Shown: piece by piece, positions 34,626 through 46,872 of the stretch
How positions within the stretch are numbered: the first letter of the stretch is position 1
Layout: every line of letters starts with the position of its first letter
Assembly (NCBI RefSeq): GCF_033568475.1
Contig: NC_133123.1
Coordinates: forward strand, 22,802,622 to 22,866,621
From: Henckelia pumila
Taxonomy: Eukaryota > Streptophyta > Magnoliopsida > Lamiales > Gesneriaceae
Direction: 5' to 3'
Length of the DNA stretch: 64,000 bases
Position numbers and translations under genes: made by a program
The notes under the pieces: model-generated
Databases searched by the model: none
The model's input: the letters and a program-made list of their open reading frames with translations, nothing else
What the model was told of the DNA's origin: nothing

Positions 34626-36569
34626 TGTAATGCCCCGATTTTATTATAATTGAGTTTAATTGAGATAATCAGAGTTTTCAGTATTTGAGGGCCGTTTGAT
34701 AATTCGCAGGGGGTCATTTTGAAAACTTTGAAGAATTGAGGGACCGAAATGCAAAAATGGGATTTTATATATATTATCTTGCAACTTGACCATCACATCA
34801 CCTTCACTCCTTCCTCCTCCCTTCTCCATTTCGTACGTACTGAATCTGGTAGCCATGGAGATCGATTTTTCAAGCTTTTCTTTCGTCCGATTCGCACGAT
34901 CCGATCGTTAGATTTTCATTCCAAGTTGAGATTCACGATCACCGCAACGAAGGCTTCGTTTTGACGTAAGTTTTGCTACGATCCTCGAACTTTGATTTTT
35001 GTTGGGTTGTCAGAATTTGATAATCTTGGAGTATGTTGTTCTTCAGCTAGCATAGATCGTGTATTCGAAGTCGGTTTGGAAAAAGATCGAAGTTTGGATT
35101 TTATATGATTTTTGGAGTATTAATTCGAAAATGGGGTTGTTGGATTTTGATGGATTTGATTGATTTTGGATTGTTTGGTTGGTTTAGAAGATGATGTGGA
35201 TGGTTTGGGATTGTTTGTTGTTGTTGGAGATTTTTGGTTTGACCGTTTATGGCCGTTATGCCGTCGAAATCGAGTTTGGATTATCGGTTGTTTAGTTTTG
35301 GTTTGATTTCCGTGTTTGATTGACTTGGTAGATTGATATCGAATCCGTATATTCTTCATTTTCAGATTTGGATTGGAGTTTCAGGTATAGATCGAACTTG
35401 GGAGTTGATCGAATTGAGAATCGAAGATGGTATATTGATTGAGTTTCTTTGATTCGATTCGTTTTGTTTCGATTGATTATTTATTGAATTCGTTGTTATT
35501 TTCAGATTGGAATCCTCAACGAATTTGAAAGGTAAAAGACGACATTGATTCGAATGGGGTAGAATACTCGAGTTCGATTTATTCTCGAGCCCCGAAAATC
35601 ACATACTGCATGTTATTTGCTTGTGTTGAACTTGATTGATTATGTTGTTTACACTTGCATTCATATTGAGCCGAATATTCGATTCGTTTTGAAATTAGAC
35701 GATTTAGGGAGCTATATTGAAGTGGTCTTGGATTTTGAGTTTTTCCAAGTACTAGAATACTTCTTATAGTTGCTTTGAAGTCTAGGGGTTTGAGTCGTGC
35801 GACATCCGCACCGAATGGGTGTGTAGGTGGGTTGTTGTAGTGACTTGACCCCGGGATCCCAACCGAATACCGATTGATATTTCGATTATCTGATTTGATA
35901 GTCCCGAGCTTTTGAAGCCATGCATACATTCACTCTCTTTTGAGTTATTGATGATTGTTACATTTCGATATGAGATGTTTAACTGGTATTGTATGACTGT
36001 CCCTTTTACTTAGAAATTGTATTTCTAACCGGTTTATCCGGCTGTTTTTTTTGTTTGTATGTGTACTTGGCAACAGGAGGATCAGGAGTTGGATCGAGTC
36101 GTTTGGGTTAGCTCGGGGTGAGAATTGATAGAAGTGAGACACCGTGTTTTGTAGGGTCGTGTCGTTGAACTTGTATTGTTTTGTTTAGTCGAACGAACCC
36201 TATCGTCAAACTTAGTTTGTATTTCGACTTGTACTGTATTGTATTATGCATGTGGAATTCGTAGTGCATGTATTTGTTATGAAGTTTTGAATGGAATGGA
36301 TTTGTTTAGCCTCTTTTCGGTTCTGTAGATTTCTGGGCAGCATCCTTGCATTTTTGGGTGCGCTCGATCGCACGAGTTTAGTGGGATCGAGCGCAGCCCT
36401 CTTGTTCCCGGGCAGAACTTTGGCAATTGGCGTGCGATCGATCGCACGAGTTCGTGCGATCGATCGCAGCACTGTTCATAAAAAAAAATTCCTTTTCTTT
36501 TGGCTTTCGTTTATGATGCTTATTGATTGATTAGTCCCTGAATAGATGATTAGAAAACGGGGTCTTACA
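34626..36569 (+). repeat. 5' LTR of the Ty3/gypsy element
   Basis: 1944 bp, starting TGTAATGCCCCG and ending GGGGTCTTACA (TG...CA ends). The TATATATATT box at about 34767-34776 is the likely LTR promoter. Near the right end is a GATCGATC-rich palindromic module (36360-36475) with two copies of GCGATCGATCGCA-type sequence. Confidence 0.92.
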
Positions 36570-36892
36570 TTAAGTGGTATCATAGCGATAAGATTCTTGG
36601 ATTTGAACTAGAGTGAGCGGGGTAGATCGAGTCCGCATGAATTGAATTCTCGCATGTGATTGATTTATTTAAATGATTACTTTGAATACGTGTGAGCATG
36701 CTTTATAAATTCTTGAATTAATTGAATTACATGAGTTGTGATTTAATTTATAAAGCATGAATTATGTGCTATTATCTGTTTCCGAATATCATTGAGATTC
36801 ATGGGTTCTCAGAGCAGAGTTTTGGACACCGAGGTTTTGAGGTTGAGATTGAGTTTGAGTTTGAGATATTGTGTCCTAACCTTTGTTATCAG

Positions 36893-38530
36893 ATGGCACC
36901 TCGACGATCTTTGAGAAGGAATCCACCACCTTTAACTCCTCCGAATGATCAGGATAGTACCGGAGTGGATCAGTTTGATGCAACTGCGACCCCGATGGAG
37001 ACTCTATTGAAGAGATTTCGATCTTTTCGACCGCCTACCTTGACTGGCATCGAGAACTCCGTTGACTGTGAGAGTTGGCTAGAGAATATTGATCAGCTCT
37101 TTGATTATCTCGACTATACCAATGACCGCAGGATCAGGTTAGTTATTCACCAGCTTCAGGGTGTTGCCAAGAATTGGTGGACCACGACCAAGAGGGCCAA
37201 TGAGAATCGAGGCACCGTTATCACTTGGAGTTTGTTCAAGGCCGAGTTCTACAAGCGGTTCTTTCCAGTCTCGTATCGAAAGGAAAAGGGTGCCGAATTT
37301 GCGAATCTGAAGCAAGGAAATCTGAGTATCGAGGAGTACGTGAGTAAGTTTGACAGTCTCTTGAGGTTTGCACCTCACATTGCAGATCACGAGGAAGCCA
37401 AGGCCGATCACTTTATCAATGGCTTGAATCCTGAGATCTTTACCTTGGTCAATACCGGGAGACCCAACAACTTCGCAGATGCTATGGATCAGGCAAAGGG
37501 AGCCAAAGTCGGACTTTTGATGCAACGAGGTAATCAGGTAGCTCCTCAGCAGCAATAGAGATCTTTTCCGAATCAGCCTGTTCAGTTTCAGTCACCGCAA
37601 CAATCCCAGTATCAGTACCAACCTTCTCAGCAGTCGAATCAGCCTCAGAGGTTTGAGGGAGGCAACAGTGGCAGAATCAGGCGAGATCAGTATCGACCAA
37701 AGGGGAAGAATTTCAAGAAGTCTGGGAACAGCTCATCGAGTTCCAGTGGCTCTAGACAGTTCAGTTCTGGGCAGAATTCAGGGTCTTCAGGAGCATCGTG
37801 TATCAAGTTTGGAGGACGCCACCCAAGTGATCAGTGTCGAGGCGTGTTTGATAGTTGCAATATCTGCCAGCAGCCGGGTCACTTTGCTAGAGTCTGTCCT
37901 CAACGAGGATCCGATAGAGCTCAGAGCGGCAGTTCTTCTCGACCGCCAGCTCAGCCCGAGAGATCAGCTTCTGCAGTCCATTCTTTTCAGCCCTATCAAC
38001 ATTCTCGTCAGGGAGGTAACCAGAATCAGAACCAACCTCCTCGACAGCAGGCGAGGGTGTTTGCCCTGACAGAGGATCAGGCCAATGCAGCTCCGAATGA
38101 TGTGATAGCAGGTAACTGTTCGATCTTTGGTTATCCTGCGTTTGTTTTGATTGATACGGGTGCTTCTCACTGTTTTATTTCTGAAAGATTTGTCGTGTTG
38201 CATGATTTATTTGCTGAGCCATTATCTGATGTTGTTTCGATTACTTCACCTTTGGGTGGAGGAATTATTTCGGTGAGAATGGTCCGTAACTGTGTGTTAG
38301 AATCCGAGGGGAATTCGATTGAGATTGACTGCATTGTACTTAGATTATCTGACTTTGACTGTATTCTCGGGATTGATGCTCTGACCAAGTATAGGGCGAC
38401 AGTAGATTGCTTTCAGAAAGTGATTTGTTTCAGACCTGAGATGGCATATGATTGGAAGTTTTTCGGTAAGGGTTCTCGATCCAGGATTCCTTTGATTTCT
38501 GCGTTGTCCATGTCTCGTTTGCTTCAGAGA
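36893..38530 (+). pseudogene. gag and aspartic protease region, interrupted
   Basis: The start MAPRRSLRR is at 36893. The gag capsid homology (LENIDQLFDYLDY, NWWTTTKRAN, FKAEFYKRFFP, EFANLKQGNLSIEEY) runs to a TAG at 37556. The same frame reopens with a Gln/Ser-rich linker and CCHC knuckles. The first knuckle has Phe where a Cys is expected (CIKFGGRH, 37799-37811); the second (CNICQQPGHFARVC, about 37857-37898) is intact. The protease has LIDTGASHCFIS with the catalytic Asp (about 38149-38184). A TGA at 38531 ends the frame. Confidence 0.85.
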
Positions 38531-38533
38531 TGA

Positions 38534-41482
38534 GCAGAAGGATTCCTGATTTATACATTAGATGTGCAGAGGTCTAGTCCTGAGTTGACTGAGATACCGG
38601 TGGTTAGCGAGTTTTCTGATGTTTTTCCAGACGAGATTCTTGGCTTGCCGCCGATTCGAATATCGAATTCAACATCGAACTTGCACCAGGTACTCAGCCC
38701 ATTTCAAAAGCACCTTATCGGATGGCTCCATTAGAATTGAAAGAGTTGAAGGAGCAGTTAGAAGATTTGATTGCCAAGGGATACATCCGACCTAGCGTAT
38801 CGCCTTGGGGTGCTCCAGTGCTCTTTGTGAGGAAGAAAGACGGTTCTATGCGACTCTGCATCAACTATCGCCAGTTGAATTAAGCGACGGTCAAGAACAA
38901 ATATCCTCTACCTAGGATCGACGATCTTTTCGATCAACTACAGGGTTCTTCAGTGTATTCGAAGATAGATCTGAGATCAAGGTATCATCAGCTGAGAGTT
39001 CGCGATAAGGATGTGCCTAAGACAGCTTTCAGAACCAGATATGGGCATTTTGAGTTCGTAGTCATGCCGTTTGGTTTGACAAATGCTCCAGCAGTTTTCA
39101 TGGATCTGATGAATCGTATCTTTCAGCGGTATTTGGATGAGTTCGTCATTATCTTCATTGACGATATTCTGATCTATTCGAAGAACCGTTCTGACCATGC
39201 CGAGCATCTGAGGATTGTATTACAGACTTTGCGAGCCAAACAGTTGCATGCTAAACTATCGAAGTGCGAGTTCTGGTTGGACCGAGTGGTTTTCTTAGGC
39301 CACATTGTATCAGGAGATGCAATTTCTGTTGACCCCAGTAAGATCGAAGCAGTTATGAATTGGCCGAGACCGACATCAGTGCCAGAAATCCAAAGCTTCA
39401 TTGGTTTGGCGGGGTATTATCGCCGATTTATCGAGGGTTTCTCTTCCATTCAAAGCCGATTACCCAGTTGACCCAGAAGAATGCACCGTTTGTTTGGTCC
39501 GAGGAGTGCGAGGCCAGTTTCATTGAGCTGAAGAAGAGATTGACCAGCGCTCCGATCTTGTCTATTCCATCAGGTACGGGAGGTTATTCCGTTTATTGTG
39601 ATGCTTCTCACCGAGGTCTTGGATGCATTCTTATGCAGAGGAAGCACGTCATAGCTTATGCTTCGAGGCAACTGAAGCCGCACGAGACTCGTTATCCGAT
39701 CCATGACCTTGAGCTTGCGGCGATTGTGTTTGCTTTGAAGACCTGGCGCCATTATCTTTATGGCGAGTCGTTTGAGATATTTTCTGACCATAAGAGCCTG
39801 AAATACTTGTTTTCCCAGTCCGAGCTTAACATGAGACAGAGGAGATGGATGGATTTGCTTAAGGACTTCGACTGTGAGATCAAGTATTATCCTGGAAAGT
39901 CGAATGCAGCTGCAGACGCTCTTAGTCGGAAGCTTTATTCCTTATCTCTTACTATGATTGATGTCTCTCAATTGATTGAAGACTGTTGTACTTTTGGTTT
40001 GGAGTTTGAGACCGATAGGAGATCCATCAGAATTTTTGCAATTCAGGCCGAGCCAGAGTTGTTTCAGTTGATCAGAGAGGCACAGAGATCCGATCCGAGC
40101 AGTCAGAGTTCGATAGAGAAGGTTCGATCAGGTCATCAGTCAGAATTTCAGGTCAGGGATGATATGCTTTTCGTGAATAACCGTATTGTTGTGCCCGATG
40201 TTTCTGAGTTGAGACAGCGTATTCTTCGAGAGGCGCATTGCAGTCGGTTCAGTGTTCATCCAGGAGGTCGAAAGATGTATAACGACTTGAAGACTCAGTT
40301 TTGGTGAAAGCAGTTGAAAGGAGATGTCGCAAGATTTGTGTCCCGTTGTCTGAATTATCAACAGGTGAAGGCCGAGAGGAAGAAACCAGGTGACTCATTG
40401 CACAGTTTACCTGTCCCGGAATGGAAGTGGGATCACATCTCGATGGATTTTGTCACGAAGCTACCGCGTTCAGTCAGAGGTTCTGATGCGATTTGGGTAG
40501 TGATTGGCCGGTTGACGAAATCGGTTTGTTTCATTCCATACCGTATGACATACCATCACGATCAGATGGTCGAATTGTATGTCAGAGAGGTTGTGAGATT
40601 GCACGGCGTGCCGAAGTCGATAGTATCAGACAGAGATCCGAGGTTTACTTCTCACTTTTGGCATAGTCTACAGGGGCATTGGGTACTCGTTTTCACTTGA
40701 GCACAGCATATCACCCTCAGACCGACGGTCAGTCCGAGCGTACGATCCAGACTTTGGAGGATATGCTTCGCGCAGTAGTGCTTGATTTCGGCTCAGGTTG
40801 GCAGGAGTCTTTACCTCTAGTGGAGTTTTTGTACAATAACAGCTTCTAAGCGAGTATTGGCATGACACCTTTCGAAGATTTGTACGGGAAGAAGTGCAGA
40901 TCTCCGTTATTTTGGGATGAGATTTCAGAATCACCGGAGTTGGGTCTAGATATGATTCGTGATATGGCAGAGCAGGTGAAGTTGATCCGAGTCAGAATGA
41001 AGACAGCCCAAGATCGTCAGGCCAAGTATGTGAATGTCAGACGCAGACCACTGTCTTTTGATCAGGGAGACCGTGTGTTTCTGAAGATTTCTCCGTTCCG
41101 AGGTACTGTCAGATTCGGAAAAAGAGGGAAGTTGTCGCCGAGGTTCATTGGTCCATATGAGATTCTGGAGAAGATAGGCGATCTTGCCTATAGGATTGCT
41201 CTTCCTCCGTCTCTTTCAGGCATCCACGATGTGTTTCATGTCTCGATGTTGCGGAAATATCATCCGGATCCGTCCCATGTTCTTCAGCCAGACGAGGCAG
41301 AACTTGATGAGACTCTGAGTTACTTCGAACGACCGATTCAGATTCTCGATAAAAAAGAGAAGCAGCTCAGAAACAAGTCGCTTCCGTTGGCGAAGATACA
41401 GCGGAGTCGTCACGGGGTTGAAGAAGCGACTTGGGAGACCGAATCTGATATGAGGCAGCGATTCCCGAAATTATTCAATTGA
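38534..41482 (+). pseudogene. pol region: reverse transcriptase, RNase H, integrase, chromodomain-like tail
   Basis: [16 protein letters not shown], then the catalytic [11 protein letters not shown] (Asp pair 39160-39165). RNase [15 protein letters not shown] and ADALSRK (39590-39930). Integrase: zinc motif [11 protein letters not shown], the core Asp in SMDFVTKLP (about 40441), the second Asp in IVSDRDPRF (about 40621), and a Glu in [10 protein letters not shown] (about 40810). A GPYEIL/LRKYHPDP segment and a chromodomain-like end at 41336-41479 follow. Damage: frameshift near 38655, TAA at 38881, frameshift near 39460, TGA at 40305, frameshift near 40670, TAA at 40847. Inactive. Confidence 0.88.
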
Positions 41483-41570
41483 TGTGAGTTTTCTTCAGTT
41501 TGATTCTTTCTTGTTCAGTCTGTGATCTGTCAGATTTCGAGGACGAAATCAAATCTTAGAGGGGGAGAAT

Positions 41571-43493
41571 TGTAATGCCCCGATTTTATTATAATTGAGT
41601 TTAATTGAGATAATCAGAGTTTTCAGTATTTGAGGGCCGTTTGATAATTCGCAGGGGGTCATTTTTCAAACTTTGAAGAATTGAGGGACCGAAATGAAAA
41701 AATGGGATTTTATATATATTATCTTGCAACTTGACCATCACATCACCTTCACTCCTTCCTCGTCCCTTCTCCATTTCGTACGTACTGAATCTGGTAGCCA
41801 TGGAGATCGATTCTTCAAGCTTTTCTTTCGTCCGATTCGCATGATCCGACCGTTAGATTTTCATTCCGAGTTGAGATTCACGATCACCGCAACGAAGGCT
41901 TTGTTTTGACGTAAGTTTTGCTACGATCCTCGAACTTTGATTTTTGTTGGGTTGTCAGAATTTGATAATCTTGGAGTATGTTGTTCTTGAGCTAGCATAT
42001 ATCGTGTATTCGAAGTCGGTTTGGAAAAAGATTGAAGTTTGGATTTTATATGATTTTTGGAGTATTAATTCGAAAATGGGGTTGTTGGATTTTGATGGAT
42101 TTGATTGATTTTGTATTGTTTGGTTGGTTTAGAAGATGATATTGATGGTTTGGGATTGTTTGTTGTTGTTGGAGATTTTTGGTTTGACCGTTTATAGTCG
42201 TTATGCCGTTGAAATCGAATTTGGATTATCGGTTGTTTAGTTTCGGTTTGATTTCCGGGTTTGATTGACTTGGTAGATTGATATCGAATCCGTATATTCT
42301 TCATTTTCAGATTTGGATTGGAGTTTCGGGTATAGATCGAACTTGGGAGTTGATCGAATTGAGAATCAAAGACGGTATATTGATTGAGTTTCTTTGATTC
42401 GATTCGTTTTGTTTCGAATGATTATTTATTGAATTCGTTGTTATTTTCAGATTGGAATCCTCGACGAATTTGAAAGGTAAAAGACGACATTGATTCGAAT
42501 GGGGTAGAATACTCGAGTTCGATTTATTCTCGAGCCCCAAAAATCACATACTGCATGTTATTTGCTTGTGTTGAACTTGATTGATTATGTTGTTTACACT
42601 TGCATTCATATTGAGCCGAATATTCGATTCGCTTTGAAATTAGAAGATTTAGGGAGCTATATTGAAGTGGTCTTGGATTTTGAGTTTTTCCAAGTACTAG
42701 AATACTTCTTATAGTTGCTCTGAAGTCTAGGGGTTTGAGTCATGCGACATCCGCCCCGAATGGGTGTCTAGGTGGGTTGTTGTAGTGACTTGGCCCCGGG
42801 ATCCCAACCGAATACCGATTGATATTTCGATTATCTGATTTGATAGTCCTGAGCTTTTGAAGCCATGCATACATTCACTCTCTTTTGAGATATTGATGAT
42901 TGTTACATTTCGATATGAGATGTTTAACTGGTATTGTATGACTGTCCCTTTTACTTAGAAATTGTATTTCTAACCGTTTTATCCGGCTGTTGTTTTTGTT
43001 TGTATGTGTACTTGGCAACAGGAGGATCAGGAGCTAGATCGAGTCGTTTGGGTTAGCTCGGGGTGAGAATTGATAGAAGTGAGACACCGTGTTTTGTAGG
43101 TTCATGTTGTTGAACTTGTATTGTTTTGTTTAGTCGAACGAACCCTATCGTCAAACTTAGTTTGTATTTCGACTTGTACTGTATTGTATTATGCATGTGG
43201 AATTCGTAGAGCATGTATATGTTATGAAGCTTTGAATGGAATGGATTTGTTTAGCCTCTTTTCGGTTCTGTGGATTTCTGGGCAGCATCCTTGCATTTTT
43301 GGGTGCGCTCGATCGCACGAGTTTAGTGGGATCGAGCACAGCCCTCTTGTTCCCGGGCAGAACTTTGGCAATTGGCGTGCGATCGATCGCAGCACTGTTC
43401 ATAAAAAAAAAATTCCTTTCCTTTTGGCTTTCGTTTATGATGCTTATTGATTGATTAGTCCCTGAATAGATGATTAGAAAACGGGGTCTCACA
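41571..43493 (+). repeat. 3' LTR of the Ty3/gypsy element
   Basis: 1923 bp, starting TGTAATGCCCCG and ending GGGGTCTCACA. It matches the 5' LTR closely but lacks about 23 bp in the GATCGATC module, leaving one copy (43377-43396), and differs by single bases. Confidence 0.92.
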
Positions 43494-44164
43494 CCCGCCC
43501 TACCCCATTGCCATCCCTATTCAAAATTGGAGAAAATAGTGAAATGTCCAAGTTCATAAACGAAAAGTGATCGGGATCGAATCAACCGCAGTTGGAGGAG
43601 CCTCCGCCATTATCCTCTTTAAACTTCACTGCATCGCTCGCAGACAAATATTTCATCCGACACTTCATTTATTGTCACCAAATTCACAACCACATTCCTC
43701 AATATATACTGTGAGAATGGTACATACTTTGAGAATCAGGGGTGGCTCCACATAGGGGTAAGGGAGGGCAGCTGCGCCCCCCCACCCCTGTGAATTTGAT
43801 TTTATAATATTACTAATATAGTCTTATAGTTTAAAATTATAATTTATGAACATGAATTAGGAACCAAACATGGAATTACAAAAGAGAGTCAAAAAATTTA
43901 AATTAATCTTCATCGTGTAATGTGTGCAAAGTGACCCAAAAATTTGTAGCTCATAGTCCTTAAAAAATTGTAGCCCAATCACTAAAATTTTAAACCTAAA
44001 CACAATGGTTTTAAGTTTTTTAAACCTAAAAACAAATTGTTGAAGCAAGAATTGTTAGCTTACAAGCTTGTCAGTTTGATTTTTAATTCACGAGTTGCAA
44101 CAACTGCAATGAAGAGAAAATTTTTTGATGAGAAGATTATTATGAATATTAATTAATTATACTG

Positions 44165-44199
<35 letters not shown>

Positions 44200-45114
44200 T
44201 TTGTCGAATGAAGTCTAAAAATATTATTTAAATGAGAATGGTACGCAGACGTGGTGTTCTACACACACTCTCATATCAAATTGCACCTCAAGTACTTGCA
44301 ATCTCCTTGCCATAATATCAAGTAAGTCTCCTTCTAGAATTATTTCTCCTCTCTCCTATAATCCACACTGTTGTGCATTTCTCTACATTAGGAAGAATGC
44401 TCACAGTAATTTTTTTATAACCCCAAACGAATAGCATGGTGGAGCCTCGTATTTCTCAACAAAGCAGTGACAACATCTCTTCTATCATTTGTAAGATCTC
44501 TGCTATCAACAACATTTCTCTCGCCTTGGTGGTCCGGAGAAGGAATGACCTTATGCGCAAATAGGTAGATGAGCCCTTGGCGACAGTGTTTTCAGCGAAC
44601 AATGAAGTTGAGGTCGGGATTTGGAGCTTCACAGCAGAAGTCAATATGAACAAATCGAATTAAAGGAAATTGTTTCAGAGATTTTTTGAGTTGAAGCCAA
44701 CAAATATCTTGCATATCGTCAATCGAATAAGAGATTTGCAATGAAATACGTTCTATCTTAAGGGTAAGCTTTTTCAAATCTTTTGAAGCTAAATAAAAAG
44801 TACATATTGTTCGTGTGTCACATAAATTAAGAATGTGTATCATGATGTTGTTTGTAATATTTCTCTCTTTATTTACTTCATTCTCAGATGCTATCTTCCC
44901 TTGAAACGTTTGAAGTTCCCTGCTGATTAAAAATGGCTTCTCGTAATGAAATTTGGTCTATTTAAAAATTATAACTAGAAAAATGTATTTGCCTCTGACA
45001 ATCATAACTAACCTCGTGGGACACTGAAAGGAGTCGAGAGTAATCTTGCAAGATTCATTCGTCTTAGTTAGACTTTAAGAATCAAAATGTTGGAACAACC
45101 CCCATCCCCGCCCC

Positions 45115-46872
45115 ATTTTCATCTTTATAGTGGGGATGGGGACGGGGATGGAAGTTTAATCCCCGTAGGTTTGGGTTCGGGGATTTTTTGATTACGTTTA
45201 ACCGATGATGGGGACGGGGATAGGGTGGGTTTTAGTTTCGGAGATGGGCTGCCCCCGCCCTATCCCATTGTCATCCCTATTCAAAATTGGAGAAAATAGT
45301 GAAATGTCCAAGTTCATAAACGGAAAGTGATCGGGATCGAATCAACCGCAGTTGGAGGAGCCTCCGCCATTATCCTCTTCAAACTTCACTGCTTCGCAGA
45401 AGTTATGAACAAATATTTCATCCGACACTTCATTTCTTGTCACCAAATTCACAACCACATTCCTCAATATATACTGTGAGAATGGTACATACTCTGAGAA
45501 TCAGAGGTGGCTCTACATACGTAAGAGAGGGCAGCTGCCCCCCCAACCCACCCCCTGTGAATTTGATTTTATAATATTACTAATATAGTTTTATAGTTTA
45601 AAATTATAATTTACGAACATGAATTAGGAACCAAACATTGAAATACAAAATAGAGTCAAAAAATTTAAATTAATCTTCATCGTTTAATGTGTGCAAAGTT
45701 ACCCGAAAATTTGTAGCTCATAGTCCTTAAAAAATTGTAGCCCAATCACTAAGCTTTTAAACCTAAACACAATGGTTTTATGTTTTTTAAACCTAAAAAC
45801 AAATTGTGGAAGCAAGAATTGTTAGCTTACAAGCTTGTCGGTTTGATTTTTAATTCACGAGTTGCAACAACTGCAATGAAGAGAAAATTTTTTGATGAGA
45901 AGATTATTATGAATATTAATTAATTATACTGAAATATATATATATATATATATTAGTTTATCGAATGAAGTCTAAAAATATTATTTAAATGAGAATGGTA
46001 CGCAGACGTGGTGTTCTACCCACACTCTCATATCAAATTGCACCTCAAGTACTCGCAATCTCCTTGCCATAATATCAAGTAAGTCTCCTTCTAGAATTAT
46101 TTTCTCCTCTCTCCTATAATCCACAATGTTGTGCATTTCTCTACCTTAGGAAGAATGTTCACAGTAATTTTTATATAACCCCAAATGAATAGCATGGTGG
46201 AGCCTCGTATCTCTCAAAAAAGCAGTGACAACATATCTTCTATCATTTGTAAGATATTTGCTACCAACAACATTGCTCTCGCCTTGGTGGTCCGAAGAAG
46301 GAATGACCTTATGCGCAGATAGGTAGATGAGCCTTTGGCGACAGTGTTTTCAGCGAACAATGAAGTTGGGGTCGTGATTTGGAGCTTCACAACAGAAGTC
46401 AATATGAGCAAATCGATTTAGAGGAAATTTTTTCAGAAATTTTTTGAGTTGAAGCCAACGAATATCTTGCATATCGTCAATCGAATAAGAGATTTACAAT
46501 GAAATATGTTCTATCTTAAGGGTAAGCTTTATGAAATCTTTTGAAGGTAAATAAAAAGTACATATTGTTCGTGCGTCACAGAAATTAAGAATGCGTATCA
46601 TGACGTTGTTTGGAATATTTCTCTCTTTCTTTACTTCATTCTCAGATGCTATCTTCCCCTTGAAACGTTTGAAGTTCCCTGCAGATTAAAAATGGCTTCT
46701 CGTAATGAAATTTGGTCTATTTAAAAATTATAACTAGAAAATGTATTTGCCTCTGACAATCATAACTAACCTCGTGGGACACTGAAAGGAGTCAAGAGTA
46801 ATCTTGCAAGTTTCATTCGTCTTAGTTAGACTCTAAGAATCAAAATGTTGAAACAACCCCCATCCCCGCCCC
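45115..46872. repeat. Array unit 7
   Basis: A 1758-bp unit with (TA)n at about 45934-45953. The 83-codon ORF is stopped by a CAA to TAA-type change (minus strand near 46497). A 65-codon shifted frame at 46214-46411 remains. Confidence 0.7.

Larger units (their letters stand above)
34626..43493 (+). mobile_element. Ty3/gypsy LTR retrotransposon, chromovirus type (Tekay/Del-like), defective
   Basis: 8868-bp element with two LTRs, flanked by the 5-bp target duplication CCCGC (34621-34625 and 43494-43498). The primer binding site TGGTATCATAGC at 36575-36586 differs at one base from the complement of initiator tRNA-Met. The polypurine tract AGAGGGGGAGAAT is at 41558-41570. The order gag, protease, RT, RNase H, integrase, chromodomain-like tail is that of Ty3/gypsy; the C-terminal VEEATWETES and FPKLF resemble Tekay/Del chromoviruses. 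At least four in-frame stops and three frameshifts make it non-autonomous now. The LTRs differ at scattered bases and by indels, so the insertion is not recent, yet it is younger than the array it splits. Confidence 0.93.
34482..45114. repeat. Array unit 6, split by the Ty3/gypsy element
   Basis: The left arm is 34482-34625 and the right arm 43499-45114. Removing the retrotransposon and one CCCGC restores a unit of about 1760 bp. ORF intact at 44592-44843; (TA)n at about 44167-44196. The insertion point lies in the G/C-rich block, between GGGCCGTCCCCGC and CCTACCCC. Confidence 0.75.

Noticed and set aside
35120..36530. ORFs inside the LTRs, both strands
   Set aside because: They lie in non-coding LTR sequence and recur in both LTRs by identity; no known LTR-encoded protein is expected in this family.
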